A stretch of 64,000 nt of DNA from an uncultured Clostridia bacterium (GCA_944384985.1 CALWVM010000001.1:186001-250000), one strand, 5' to 3'. Positions 42,431 through 50,219 are shown, counted from the first letter of the stretch. The notes: generated from the sequence alone by a model not told the origin. Program-made: numbers and translations.

Positions 42431-43027
42431 ATGCATGAAAACGTAGGAAATACTGCGCGGCGAAAAAAGAGCAGGTTCTTGTGTGCGGTAGGTATTTGGG
42501 CGGCATTTTTGGCGCTCTATTTCGGGCTGAACGCAATACTCGGGTTGTTTGACCTTAAGTTTGCACGCTATGTGACCTATGCCGTTTGTATCGTTGGGAC
42601 GGTCTGGGCGTTGCTTTTGCTGCTTTACGCTGTTGGCTGGTTTTATGCAACCGCTATCGAAACAGATAAGTATCCGCTGAAGCGATTTGTGTGCGCGGCT
42701 TTGGGCGTGTTGCTGTCCCTGCTGTGGATCGCAGTATTGGGAAGCGGTTTTATATTTGCGGTTTTCGGAGTTCACCCGACACATATCGTGGAACGGGATG
42801 GAAAGAAGTATGTGGCAGAAGTGACGATTTTTCTGGGCACACGATACGTGGATTATTTTGATTACAAAAATATTTTTGTGTGCGGGAAAGAGGAGAAAAT
42901 TTCTGAAACGTATTCCGACGGTTCCGAAGACCCGTTGGAAGAGGACAATCCGCAGGAAAGCTTGCAGGATGCCTATTATGCGGACGGCAGACCGTCTTAT
43001 CATTCGGGAAAGTGGTGGCGGTATTAA
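42431..43027 (+). CDS. Small membrane protein, intact copy of the duplicated gene
   Basis: 198 residues, ATG preceded by GGAGGAAGGTG. Three transmembrane helices (about 18-38, 45-70, 90-113) and a soluble C-terminal part of about 80 residues starting THIVERDGKKYVAEV. The helix region is nearly identical in DNA to the decayed copy at 40301; the C-terminal 45 residues have diverged. Unknown function. A terminator follows. Confidence 0.75.
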   Translation: MHENVGNTARRKKSRFLCAVGIWAAFLALYFGLNAILGLFDLKFARYVTYAVCIVGTVWALLLLLYAVGWFYATAIETDKYPLKRFVCAALGVLLSLLWIAVLGSGFIFAVFGVHPTHIVERDGKKYVAEVTIFLGTRYVDYFDYKNIFVCGKEEKISETYSDGSEDPLEEDNPQESLQDAYYADGRPSYHSGKWWRY

Positions 43028-43032
43028 AAGAT

Positions 43033-43075
43033 AAAGCGGAATACGAACAATATTCGCATTCCGCTTTGTTCATTT
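43033..43075. terminator. Bidirectional terminator
   Basis: AAAGCGGAATACGAA pairs with TTCGCATTCCGCTTT. It sits between the rightward membrane gene and the leftward gene ending at 43079. Confidence 0.85.
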
Positions 43076-43078
43076 TCT

Positions 43079-43723
43079 TTATAGGTTCATGGAATAAATG
43101 TAATTGGCAAAAGATTTACAGCAATATTCAATCACTTCTCTGCTTGGTTTTTTGCCCTGTGAAGCCAACAACCCAAAACCAGGGGCCTGTTCATCAACAC
43201 CCGTCATGGCTTTTAAGATAGCCTGGTACAAGTCGCGAACGTTTAGAGAGCAATTTAATTCTTCTGCGAGCCATTTGAATCGTTGCTGAAATATGTTCCC
43301 GTTATAGTACCATTCGAGTGCGTCGGAAAGCGGGTGAGACGTTTCCGTTTGATCCAGCAAAGCATGCACCTTTTCTTGTGTTTTATATGCGTCAAAATCC
43401 GAACAGAAATCGTTGTAACTGCAACTGGAATCCCCGCCAATCGTCATTTCGGCAATTTCCTGATCCGTCATGCCCCAATAACCATCACCTTTATCTCTGT
43501 CAGAAATGCGCTTAGTCGTGTCCGCCATACCGGTTGCTAAATCACCGCCCCAGCTTGCCCAGAAATTCGAAGGGATACCACCAAAATACGCAGACATGGT
43601 TGCAGCCATATGACAAAAGTCTATGATACCGTTTTTGCCGTCTGTGACCATGAGGTTGTGTTCTCTGATATATGGGTCAAGTGCGAAATACAACTTAGAT
43701 GCATTGGTTCTTACATATTTCAC
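43079..43723 (-). CDS. Unrecognised protein, possibly 5'-truncated
   Basis: 214 residues if the GTG at 43723 is used. The frame is open upstream as far as the stop codon of the next gene (43766-43768), with RKAARNGKPADEDF before the GTG and no better start. So the true N-terminus may have been lost. Notable patch: DGKNGIIDFCHMAATMSAYFGG then NFWASWGGDLATGM, with conserved-looking His/Asp/Trp. Base composition is more AT-rich than the neighbouring genes, which suggests transfer. I do not recognise the family. Confidence 0.5.
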   Translation of the reverse strand: MKYVRTNASKLYFALDPYIREHNLMVTDGKNGIIDFCHMAATMSAYFGGIPSNFWASWGGDLATGMADTTKRISDRDKGDGYWGMTDQEIAEMTIGGDSSCSYNDFCSDFDAYKTQEKVHALLDQTETSHPLSDALEWYYNGNIFQQRFKWLAEELNCSLNVRDLYQAILKAMTGVDEQAPGFGLLASQGKKPSREVIEYCCKSFANYIYSMNL

Positions 43724-43765
43724 AAAGTCCTCGTCTGCAGGTTTGCCGTTTCGCGCGGCTTTTCG

Positions 43766-44335
43766 TCACTCCGTCTTAAAGTCAAAAATCTGGATAATAT
43801 TTTCAACCTCTTCTTCGGTGAGGTTGAACAGGCGTTTGCCGAGTTCCACGAACTCCGGATCATCCTCCTTGCCGCAGAGCATCGAAAACGTCCGGCCGAT
43901 CTCAAGGATCACACTCGGGGCATCCTTGCGCATGGCGAGATAATAAAAGCTGTACTCGCCGCCGTCGGAAAACTCTTCGTAAAACGCGGCATCGCCATAT
44001 TTTATGTTGCCGTACAGGGCGTTGATCGCCGTGCTTTTGAGGATCGTGTTCGGCAGCACGCGGTTGATGCAGTATTCCGCTGCGAAAAACATCAGGATCT
44101 TGATTTGGTGGATGACGGCGGCCGGGTAATCGAGCGCGCCGACTTCTTCCGAAAGACGGCGCAGCAGCTCGTCCTCGTTTAAGAAGATGTCCGAAAGATA
44201 GTCGCCGAGCTTGGCGGCCTTGTCAATGTTGCCGTTTGCGCGCTGCGCTTCCATGAGCGCGATCAGCTGCAATTCGTCGGCATCGCCGCTCTGCTTCGGC
44301 TCTTTCCCGAAAATTTTGATGTCACTGTCTTCCAT
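43766..44335 (-). CDS. Hypothetical acidic protein
   Basis: 189 residues, predominantly helical (ELLRRLSEEVGALDYPAAVI), no signal or membrane segment. GGGAGGA precedes the ATG. 15 bp downstream of the PHP-domain gene, so co-transcribed with it. It ends IIQIFDFKTE. No family recognised. Confidence 0.7.
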   Translation of the reverse strand: MEDSDIKIFGKEPKQSGDADELQLIALMEAQRANGNIDKAAKLGDYLSDIFLNEDELLRRLSEEVGALDYPAAVIHQIKILMFFAAEYCINRVLPNTILKSTAINALYGNIKYGDAAFYEEFSDGGEYSFYYLAMRKDAPSVILEIGRTFSMLCGKEDDPEFVELGKRLFNLTEEEVENIIQIFDFKTE

Positions 44336-44350
44336 AAAATCCTCCCGCGG

Positions 44351-45232
44351 TCAGCCCGCGCTTTCGCTCGCCGCTTTCTGCGCTTTTTTGGCAAGCCGCT
44401 TCTGCCGCGCCTTGTAGCCGAGCAGCTTTTGCAGCGCGTCGTCCGGCGTGACAATATCGCCGACACATACGCGCGTTTTATTGTAAAGGCCGTGGAAATC
44501 CGTCCCGCCGACCATAAGAAGCTTATGTTTCGCCGCCAGCTTTTTCAGTTCCGCCGACGCCGCCTCGTCCGCCGACGGGTGCCAGACCTCCAGCCCATCG
44601 AGCCCGTGCTCCAAAAGGCGGGGCAGGGAATCGAGGTTGTCGTTTAAGCACGGGTGCGCGAGCACTGCAATGCCGCCCGCCGCGTGCACGGCGTCCACCA
44701 CTTCGCCGATGTCGGGGAATTTCGGGGCGATATAGATGCTGCCGGGAACGCCCGGATCAAACAGGCGGTGATACAGATCCCCGTACAGCGAATCCGTGCA
44801 GCCGCACTCCATGAGCGCCTGCATCATGTGACAGGAGAAAATATTGGTGGAACCCGTCGCGCATTTGACGATCAGTTCGGCGCTGACGGGGTAGCGCTTG
44901 GCAATTTGCAGCATCATGTAGTGCGCCGTCTTTTTGCGCGCGAGCGTATTGCGGTGGCAAAGCCCCTCGAGCCGATCGGGAAATTCGCTTAAATAGCCGA
45001 GGATGTGCACACTCTTGCCGGTCTGCGTGTCCGTCGCGGAAAGCTCCACGCCCTGGATCACCTGCACGCCGAGGCGCTCGCCGATGATCCTGCCGCGCAC
45101 CGTGCCCGCAAGGCAGTCATGATCCGTGATCGCGATCGTTTCTATGTTGCGCCGTTTGGCAAGCGAAATCAAATCCTCAATTCCCAAAGAACCGTCCGAA
45201 AGTTTGGTGTGGCAATGTAAATCTCCGCCCAT
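44351..45232 (-). CDS. PHP-domain metal-dependent phosphoesterase
   Basis: 293 residues from the ATG at 45232, 10 bases after TAGGAGGA; the ATG three codons before is too close to that site. PHP motifs: DLHCHTKLSDGS (motif I), ITDHDCLAG (motif II), an insertion domain, GGIAVLAHP (motif III) and GGTDFHG (motif IV). Related enzymes are trinuclear-metal phosphoesterases acting on small phosphates or nucleotides (TrpH/RNase AM type). Substrate not predictable. First gene of a leftward operon. Confidence 0.88.
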   Translation of the reverse strand: MGGDLHCHTKLSDGSLGIEDLISLAKRRNIETIAITDHDCLAGTVRGRIIGERLGVQVIQGVELSATDTQTGKSVHILGYLSEFPDRLEGLCHRNTLARKKTAHYMMLQIAKRYPVSAELIVKCATGSTNIFSCHMMQALMECGCTDSLYGDLYHRLFDPGVPGSIYIAPKFPDIGEVVDAVHAAGGIAVLAHPCLNDNLDSLPRLLEHGLDGLEVWHPSADEAASAELKKLAAKHKLLMVGGTDFHGLYNKTRVCVGDIVTPDDALQKLLGYKARQKRLAKKAQKAASESAG

Positions 45233-45366
45233 GGTACGCATTCCTCCTAACCGAATTTTTTTACGAAAAGCAGCGGTGGCATATCCTGCGCGTATACGGC
45301 GCGCATCCCCCAAAACCAAGGCTTTTTGCACGTAAAATACCGCAATATAGCATATCAAACATATTT

Positions 45367-45395
45367 ATTATACTCTCTTTCGACAGGCGTTGCAA
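45367..45395 (-). promoter_or_regulatory. Sigma-A promoter for the PHP operon
   Basis: On the bottom strand TTGCAA (45390-45395), 17 bp spacer, TATAAT (45367-45372). The mRNA leader would be about 125 nt. Confidence 0.75.
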
Positions 45396-45523
45396 GCAGT
45401 TTTTACCGCCCGACGCGGAAAACGGCAAAACCCGGGAGTCCACTCACCTTATGCCCCGATTTTGCAGGTTTTATGCGGAGAACGGAAAAATTCGGAAAAA
45501 ACGCGGCGCCGGTGAAAAAAACA

Positions 45524-45552
45524 TTGACAAGCCGCGCGGCGGTTGGTATAAT
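45524..45552 (+). promoter_or_regulatory. Consensus sigma-A promoter of the tRNA-Thr gene
   Basis: TTGACA at 45524-45529, 17 bp spacer, TATAAT at 45547-45552: an exact consensus, usual for stable RNA. Confidence 0.92.
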
Positions 45553-45593
45553 AATATCCGCCGCACGCAGACCGAATGTGCGGCGGCAGATAA

Positions 45594-45669
45594 GCTGCTA
45601 TGGCTCAGGTGGTAGAGCACGTCCTTGGTAAGGACGAGGTCACCAGTTCGAATCTGGTTAGCAGCTCCA
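45594..45669 (+). tRNA. tRNA-Thr (anticodon GGT), CCA encoded
   Basis: 76 nt. Acceptor GCTGCTA / TAGCAGC, discriminator T, CCA at 45667-45669. Anticodon stem CGTCC / GGACG with loop TTGGTAA gives anticodon GGT. T-arm CCAG-TTCGAAT-CTGG. Its 3' 48 bases are repeated at 48793-48840, so it is the integration site of the prophage remnant; the gene itself stays intact. Confidence 0.96.
45622..45669 (+). repeat. attL core of the prophage remnant (3' part of tRNA-Thr)
   Basis: 48 bp that match 48793-48840 with one mismatch (A to C in the T-arm). It includes the anticodon loop to the CCA end, a classic tyrosine-recombinase target. Confidence 0.9.
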
Positions 45670-45672
45670 CGG

Positions 45673-45719
45673 AAAACCCGCAGAATCCTTGATACAGAAA
45701 GGTTTCTGCGGGTTTTTCT
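45673..45719 (+). terminator. Terminator after tRNA-Thr, within the remnant
   Basis: AAAACCCGCAGAA pairs with TTCTGCGGGTTTTT, followed by ctttg. It also lies downstream of the leftward integrase end. Confidence 0.85.
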
Positions 45720-45790
45720 TTGTCTTGAAAACGCAAAAGTAAAAAGACACAAGCGTTAAAAACGTCGAAAAACTGCGTGCAACTTTTTCG

Positions 45791-45812
45791 GTTGCTAACA
45801 CGGTTGCTAACA
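45791..45812. repeat. Paired GTTGCTAACA repeats beside attL (putative integrase arm sites)
   Basis: GTTGCTAACA at 45791-45800 and 45803-45812. A matching pair is found beside attR (48734-48743, and 48745-48754 with one change). Confidence 0.6.
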
Positions 45813-45854
45813 ATTTTCAAAGCTTTTTACAGCGAAAACAGGCGGAGAAAAGGG

Positions 45855-46165
45855 CTATTCTTGGATCTTTTCAAGCTCTTTGCGCAGATCCTCCACGGAA
45901 AATCGTTCGTAGTAGTTGACCGTTGTGGCGTAGTCCTCGTGCCCCATAAGGGCTTGGAGGATTTCGAGCTTGATGTCTGCGAGCGATGCGAGGGAAGCAA
46001 AGGTATGTCTTGTGCAATACGGCGTGAGCCGCGGCGGGTGGGCTTTGGAAAAGGCGGTCTCGCCCAGCGGCAGCGATAAAATACCAAGCTCCAGCAAAAG
46101 CGGATAAAACTGCCGCGCACGAAAGTTTTTCACGTCCGGCTTTCCGCCGTTCTGGTTGGTAAGCA
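45855..46165 (-). pseudogene. Tyrosine recombinase (integrase), C-terminal fragment
   Basis: About 100 residues of the catalytic domain remain: NQNGGKPDVKNF, TPYCTRHTFASL (box II Arg-x-x-His), ILQALMGHEDYATTVNYYERF (His and catalytic Tyr) and the end DLRKELEKIQE. Upstream of about 46160 the homology stops and a phage head gene on the other strand begins, so an internal deletion has removed the N-terminal two thirds. It would not be active alone. Confidence 0.85.
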
Positions 46166-46169
46166 AGTC

Positions 46170-47102
46170 TCGGACGACCTGCAAACGCGCATCCCGGAGA
46201 TGGAACGGGTAAGCGCGATCCGCACCGCGCGCACGGCGGTGACAGGTGCGGAAAACGCAGGCAGGCTCGACGGGCTTTTGAAAGCGCGGGACAGAGGAAT
46301 TGACGTGCAAAAAGAGTGGGTCGCCACGATGGACGGCCGCACAAGGCATTCGCACCGCACGGTGGACGGCGAAATCGTGGATCAGGACAAGAAGTTCTCG
46401 AACGGGCTTCGCTATCCGGGCGACCCGGCAGGCCCGGGACGGGAGGTATACAACTGCCGCTGCACGATGATCGGCGCGCTGAAAGGCGTCCGCGAAGCGG
46501 AACCGACCATGCGCCGCGTCCGCAACCCGGAAACAGGGGAATATGAGCTGATCCCGGATATGAGCTATACGGAGTGGGAAGCGAGAAAACGATCTGAAAA
46601 GATTCTCCAAAACGCGAAGGATACATACGGTACGGGTTTGACAATGAGCGCCAGCGATGGTATATTGAACGAAAAGGATGTGTATGCACTCAATCAGTAC
46701 AAGAGCTCGCGTATCGCTTTTAAGTTGAATGCTATGCTTCGTGGGGAAGATAAATTAACGGACGAATACAGAGAGATCGCCCGAAACATTGATACAGCCT
46801 TAACAAAATTGCCAAAATATGAGGGAGCGGTGTATCGTTCTCTTAGAAGCGATTATATGACCAATTTGGAAGCCTTTTGGGATGAGTATATCCCTGGGGC
46901 AATCGTAAATGAGGAATCCTTTACCTCTACAAGTACAGAAGTGTATGATGAAGCAATGGATGTTCAGATGATAATTCAGAGCAAAAACGGAAGAGACATG
47001 CGGAAGCTTAACTCACTGGAAAATGAAATCTTATTTAGACGAGGAACTATGTTTTACGTTCTGAAACGGGAGGGAAACACGTTATGGCTGGAGGAAATTT
47101 AA
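46170..47102 (+). CDS. Phage MuF-type minor head protein fragment with C-terminal ADP-ribosyltransferase toxin domain
   Basis: The frame is open into the deletion junction; the first ATG is 46200. Residues about 1-110 from that ATG match the end of the phage Mu gpF/SPP1 gp7 head domain (RTARTAVTGAENAGR, VQKEWVATMDGRTRHSHR, YNCRCTM). Residues about 150-300 look like an R-S-E class ADP-ribosyltransferase: Arg in GAVYRSLRSDY, FTSTST, and E-x-E in LENEILF, with RRGTMFYVL as the last strand. E-x-E usually marks Arg-specific enzymes. MuF proteins with swappable C-terminal toxins are a described phage polymorphic-toxin class; the target here is unknown. It overlaps the next ORF by 19 bp. Confidence 0.82.
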   Translation, partial: SDDLQTRIPEMERVSAIRTARTAVTGAENAGRLDGLLKARDRGIDVQKEWVATMDGRTRHSHRTVDGEIVDQDKKFSNGLRYPGDPAGPGREVYNCRCTMIGALKGVREAEPTMRRVRNPETGEYELIPDMSYTEWEARKRSEKILQNAKDTYGTGLTMSASDGILNEKDVYALNQYKSSRIAFKLNAMLRGEDKLTDEYREIARNIDTALTKLPKYEGAVYRSLRSDYMTNLEAFWDEYIPGAIVNEESFTSTSTEVYDEAMDVQMIIQSKNGRDMRKLNSLENEILFRRGTMFYVLKREGNTLWLEEI

Positions 47103-47374
47103 CGGCAGATGAGTTTTGGAAGCTGCCGCCTGAAGAGCGTTGGAAGAGGTGTGGAGAACTGTCGGAGCATGAGGCGTTTGTAATGCGCCTTACTGATCCG
47201 GGCAACGCCAAAAAACGCGTGTACATTCCATGCAATGATTGTGTGCACAGGATCGAGAAAAAGCTTGCGTGCAAAGCGCATCCAAACGGGATGACACAAG
47301 AGGATATACGGGCGGTTATCGACGACCATAACTATGACTGCGGAAATGGATACAAGTTTGAGAAAAGAAAATGA
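47084..47374 (+). CDS. Small Cys-containing phage protein, candidate immunity protein for the ART toxin
   Basis: 96 residues. Four spaced cysteines (IPCNDCVHR.. LACKAHPNGMTQ.. YDCGNG) resemble a small family with C-x-x-C-x-H..C-x-A-x-P-x-G-I. Starts inside the end of the MuF-ART gene, so it is translationally coupled. Position immediately after a toxin domain is where an immunity gene would sit, but the role is inference only. Confidence 0.65.
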   Translation: MAGGNLTADEFWKLPPEERWKRCGELSEHEAFVMRLTDPGNAKKRVYIPCNDCVHRIEKKLACKAHPNGMTQEDIRAVIDDHNYDCGNGYKFEKRK

Positions 47375-47517
47375 ACGCACATTTTGAAGGTCATGCGGGT
47401 GAGATCCTATCTAAATACGGAGCCCAAAGTGAAAAGGAAGCATTTGCAGAGGCACTCAGTGATGTTTCGGGCAACAGACTGTCCGAAGAAATAAAGAGAA
47501 TTGCGAAAGGATGGTAG
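47371..47517 (+). CDS. Hybrid 48 aa ORF: HK97 gp10-like start joined to a MuF-toxin-like end
   Basis: Begins MNAHFEGHAGEILSKYG, nearly the same 14 residues that open the gp10-like gene at 47684 (MNAQFEGHADEILS), and ends AEALSDVSGNRLSEEIKRI, a type of ending seen in MuF toxin proteins. Probably a recombination product. Overlaps its neighbours by 4-7 bases. Confidence 0.5.
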   Translation: MNAHFEGHAGEILSKYGAQSEKEAFAEALSDVSGNRLSEEIKRIAKGW

Positions 47518-47687
47518 TTGTGGTCAAAGCGAGTAAAGAGGTTTTTTCAATCGGGAAACTTGAGTATGATAAAAACACAGGGGAACCGATTTTCCCGCCC
47601 GGTACAACAGAAAAGCAAAAACGGGCGTACTACAAATGGCGGGAAGATATAGAAAAGTATTGTTATCGGGTTGAAATCATCGAGTGA
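47511..47687 (+). CDS. Hypothetical 58 aa phage-remnant protein
   Basis: Starts ATG 47511 (MVVVVKASKEVFSIGKLEYD), with AAAGG just upstream. Contains PPGTTEKQKRAYYKWREDI. Packed between overlapping genes. No family recognised. Confidence 0.5.
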   Translation: MVVVVKASKEVFSIGKLEYDKNTGEPIFPPGTTEKQKRAYYKWREDIEKYCYRVEIIE

Positions 47688-48088
47688 ACGCACAATTTGA
47701 AGGTCATGCGGATGAGATATTGTCCGCCATGCACGAAGCAGTTGAACTTGCGTTGACAAGAGTCGGCATACAAGCCGAAGGATACGCAAAAAAGCTTGCA
47801 CCTGAGGATACAGAGCGGCTACGCAACAGTATCGCGTGGAAGCTGGATACAAGGGCGCAGGAGGTCTACATCGGGACAAATATGGAACACAATTTATCGA
47901 AAAGTGAGATAGAAGAATTAAAGGCAATCGCTTCAAAGGCTGTTCCGTATTCAGAAAACGACCCGATTTTAGGCGAGTATGACGGTGAGTTGGATAGTGA
48001 CAGGGTGGCGGCAAGTTTCGCAAAAAGAATTTTAGATGAATATTACGCGGAGCAGAGACAAGGAGAAGCGGAAAATGGCAAAAGATGA
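47684..48088 (+). CDS. HK97 gp10-like phage protein with an altered C-terminal half
   Basis: 134 residues from GTG 47684, overlapping the previous stop. The first half fits the HK97-gp10 head-tail/neck family (LTRVGIQAEGYAKKLAPEDTERLRNSIAWKL..VYIGTN). After VYIGTN the expected YApyvExGT segment is missing and an unrelated charged helical part follows (SKSEIEELKAIASKAVPYS), again suggesting a deletion or cassette join within the remnant. Confidence 0.6.
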   Translation: MNAQFEGHADEILSAMHEAVELALTRVGIQAEGYAKKLAPEDTERLRNSIAWKLDTRAQEVYIGTNMEHNLSKSEIEELKAIASKAVPYSENDPILGEYDGELDSDRVAASFAKRILDEYYAEQRQGEAENGKR

Positions 48089-48260
48089 TTTCCACGTAGT
48101 CGTGTATCAGCTTTTCGCGTACCTGTATACCTGTCTGAAGCGCGGGGAAGACCCTGACCCGAAGCGGCTTTGTGCGGACAGCAACTTTTTCAAGGCGAAC
48201 GGGCAGACGCTGAACGCCAGATATTGGGCATATATCGTGTATAACATACACATGCATTAG
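48075..48260 (+). CDS. YjcQ-like phage protein, truncated
   Basis: 61 residues (MAKDDFHVVVYQLFAYLYTC..) that look like the N-terminal end of the YjcQ family; usual members are longer. Overlaps the gp10-like gene by 14 bp. Confidence 0.5.
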   Translation: MAKDDFHVVVYQLFAYLYTCLKRGEDPDPKRLCADSNFFKANGQTLNARYWAYIVYNIHMH

Positions 48261-48299
48261 ACCTCCCGCCGCGGGATGCGTCCATGCATGGGGCTTTTT

Positions 48300-48581
48300 T
48301 TATTTGAGCGAAGCAACAGCTTCTTCTTTCTCTTCTTTGCCGGGTTTGTGGTAATTGCCGAATTCATCGGGCGTCTGCATGTCCCGCAGTGCGTTCAAAT
48401 CGATTTGCAGCACTGCCGCGATCCGCATGGCGGTGCCCAGTGTAGGCTGCGCCGCGCCGATAAGATAATATTGGTATATCCTGTCGGAGATTTCCACACG
48501 CGTTGCAAACTGTTCAATCGTCAAGCCAAGCGCTCTCCGCCGTTGTTCCGCAAGGCGTATAAATTCAATTTCGATCACCAT
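48300..48581 (-). CDS. HTH XRE/Cro-type DNA-binding regulator
   Basis: 93 residues. A helix-turn-helix spans about 15-65: LGLTIEQFATRVEISDRIYQYY, then QPTLGTAMRIAAVLQIDLNAL. Shortish C-terminal tail rich in Lys/Glu. Leftward at the right end of the remnant, probably a phage or element regulator that survived the deletion. Confidence 0.8.
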   Translation of the reverse strand: MVIEIEFIRLAEQRRRALGLTIEQFATRVEISDRIYQYYLIGAAQPTLGTAMRIAAVLQIDLNALRDMQTPDEFGNYHKPGKEEKEEAVASLK

Positions 48582-48733
48582 AAAAATCTTCCTTCCTAAT
48601 CATTATGAAAGGAATTTTATAGTGCCAAAACAGCACTTTCCTACGAAACACCTTGCAGATTGGTAAAAATAACGTATTTTTTTGCAGAAATAACACGAAA
48701 AATCGGAAGTAGGTAAATTGTTACCTTGTTTCG

Positions 48734-48754
48734 GTTGCTAACACATTGCTAACA
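48734..48754. repeat. Paired TTGCTAACA repeats beside attR
   Basis: GTTGCTAACA at 48734-48743 and ATTGCTAACA at 48745-48754, same spacing and orientation as the pair at 45791-45812. Confidence 0.6.
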
Positions 48755-48792
48755 ACATACCTTTATTCCGCGCTATATCAACAAACTTTAAC

Positions 48793-48840
48793 TCCTTGGT
48801 AAGGACGAGGTCACCCGTTCGAATCTGGTTAGCAGCTCCA
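48793..48840 (+). repeat. attR: displaced 3' end of tRNA-Thr
   Basis: 48 bp copy of the tRNA-Thr 3' end with one mismatch that breaks a T-stem pair (CCCG for CCAG). There is no 5' half, so it is not a tRNA gene. It marks the right edge of the element. Confidence 0.9.
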
Positions 48841-48864
48841 GCGGCAGGCTGCCGCAGACAGACG

Positions 48865-48896
48865 CGCACCTCACAATGTGGGGTGCGTTTGCTTTT
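48865..48896 (+). terminator. Former tRNA-Thr terminator, right of attR
   Basis: CGCACCTCACA / TGTGGGGTGCG hairpin then tttgcttttt. Probably the original chromosomal terminator of the tRNA gene, now separated by the inserted element. Confidence 0.75.
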
Positions 48897-49190
48897 TGCC
48901 CGCGCTGCGGCGGCGCTTCCCGCACTTTTCGGCGCACGAGCCGTGCGCGGGGCTTCTTCTTTTGCTGCCGGGGCAGGGATACTATATAGAATAGAGCGCC
49001 CGCACGGCATATTTCTCTGCTTTCCCGATCAACGGTCTGTTGCACAAAAGCGCAGATGCAGCAGAATTTTCGCATGAGAAGCGGGAAAAATCGATGTCTT
49101 CCAAAAGAAAAGAAAATCACCTTTGGATCCGGTCTGTTTTTTTGCGCTAAAAATTCGGCCAAAAATTTATAAAAATCTGTGTTTTTTCGG

Positions 49191-49219
49191 TTGACTTTTA
49201 CAAACGACATTGATATAAT
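49191..49219 (+). promoter_or_regulatory. Sigma-A promoter for the anchored surface protein
   Basis: TTGACT at 49191-49196, 17 bp spacer, TATAAT at 49214-49219. AT-rich upstream DNA could act as an UP element. Confidence 0.82.
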
Positions 49220-49278
49220 AGCAAGCGTAACATGGTGAATTACCCTAATCTTTTGTATGAGAAAGGATTTGGACAGAC

Positions 49279-49962
49279 ATGAAAAAGCTTTCGGCTTGCC
49301 TTTTGGCTTTGGTTATGATGGCGGCTTTGTGCGTACCCTCCTTTGCGGGGAACGCGGTCAACGCGCTGCCGGATGCGAACGCGAAGGAAATCGGCGACGC
49401 GGTTGTTACATATGTGACGGCCAACGGCGCGACCGTCTTTGCGGATGACGCACAGCGCGGGCAAATGGTGACCGCCGTTGTGCGCGGCCTGTCGATCGCG
49501 AATTACAGCAACGAGGTTGCCAACGCGACTTCTATTGCGCTTGCCGTGGAAGCGCTGCAGGCGGATTATCCGGATGACCTGACGGCGGACGTTGCCGCGA
49601 CGCTGCAAACGGAACTGCTGACTGCGATCCAGAACGCGTATGCTGCAAGACCGGGTGTGAGCACGTTTGACCCGAGCGAGGTTGGGGACAATATCGCAGA
49701 CGGCTTCTCTGACAGCGACCTTTCCGGCCTGTTCGACTCCCTGCGCAATGCGGTCAGCGATCTCGGCGACCGTCTGGAGGGCGTGTTCCGTCAGAGCGGC
49801 GGCGGCAGCTCGAGCACCGGTGGGGATGACACCACGCCGACCGAGTCCACGACCTTTGCAGGCGAACCGGCGACCGGCGACACCGCGATCTATGCCATTG
49901 CCGGCGTAGCGGCGGCTTCTGCGATCGCGCTTGTGCTGACCCGCAAAAAGAAGAGCAAATAA
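49279..49962 (+). CDS. Secreted protein with C-terminal membrane anchor
   Basis: 227 residues, GAGAAAGGA before the ATG. Signal peptide MKKLSACLLALVMMAALCVP ending SFA. Residues about 25-165 are a helical Ala-rich domain. A Gly/Ser/Thr linker follows, then GEPATGDTAIYAIAGVAAAS, a transmembrane helix and LTRKKKSK. This end resembles sortase-type sorting signals but lacks LPxTG; the ATGD motif is common in Oscillospirales surface proteins. Function unknown; the strong promoter suggests abundance. Confidence 0.78.
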   Translation: MKKLSACLLALVMMAALCVPSFAGNAVNALPDANAKEIGDAVVTYVTANGATVFADDAQRGQMVTAVVRGLSIANYSNEVANATSIALAVEALQADYPDDLTADVAATLQTELLTAIQNAYAARPGVSTFDPSEVGDNIADGFSDSDLSGLFDSLRNAVSDLGDRLEGVFRQSGGGSSSTGGDDTTPTESTTFAGEPATGDTAIYAIAGVAAASAIALVLTRKKKSK

Positions 49963-49983
49963 AGCGGACAACGTGTCCAAGTA

Positions 49984-50014
49984 AAACGCACCCCGATGCG
50001 GGGTGCGTTTTTTG
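49984..50014 (+). terminator. Terminator after the anchored surface protein
   Basis: AAACGCACCCC / GGGGTGCGTTTTTT hairpin with T-run. Confidence 0.92.
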
Positions 50015-50219
50015 TTGCCCTTTGTGCCGGCAGCCGGGGCACGTTTTTTTGTGCCGATGTTTACGGCCTTTTACCCGTTCCGAGCATCGAGAGTCCGGCT
50101 TTACGGGCTGGAATATTTGATGTTGGCGACCCGGCAGAAGCCGGAAACGCGAAGCCGCAAGCCAGCCAAGGCTTTACACGCCAATATGATTCCGGCGGCG
50201 CGACAATGTCAGCATCCTT

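Noticed and set aside
48793..48840. Possible second tRNA-Thr
   Set aside because: Only the 3' 48 bases are present, with a T-stem mismatch and no 5' half; it is attR.
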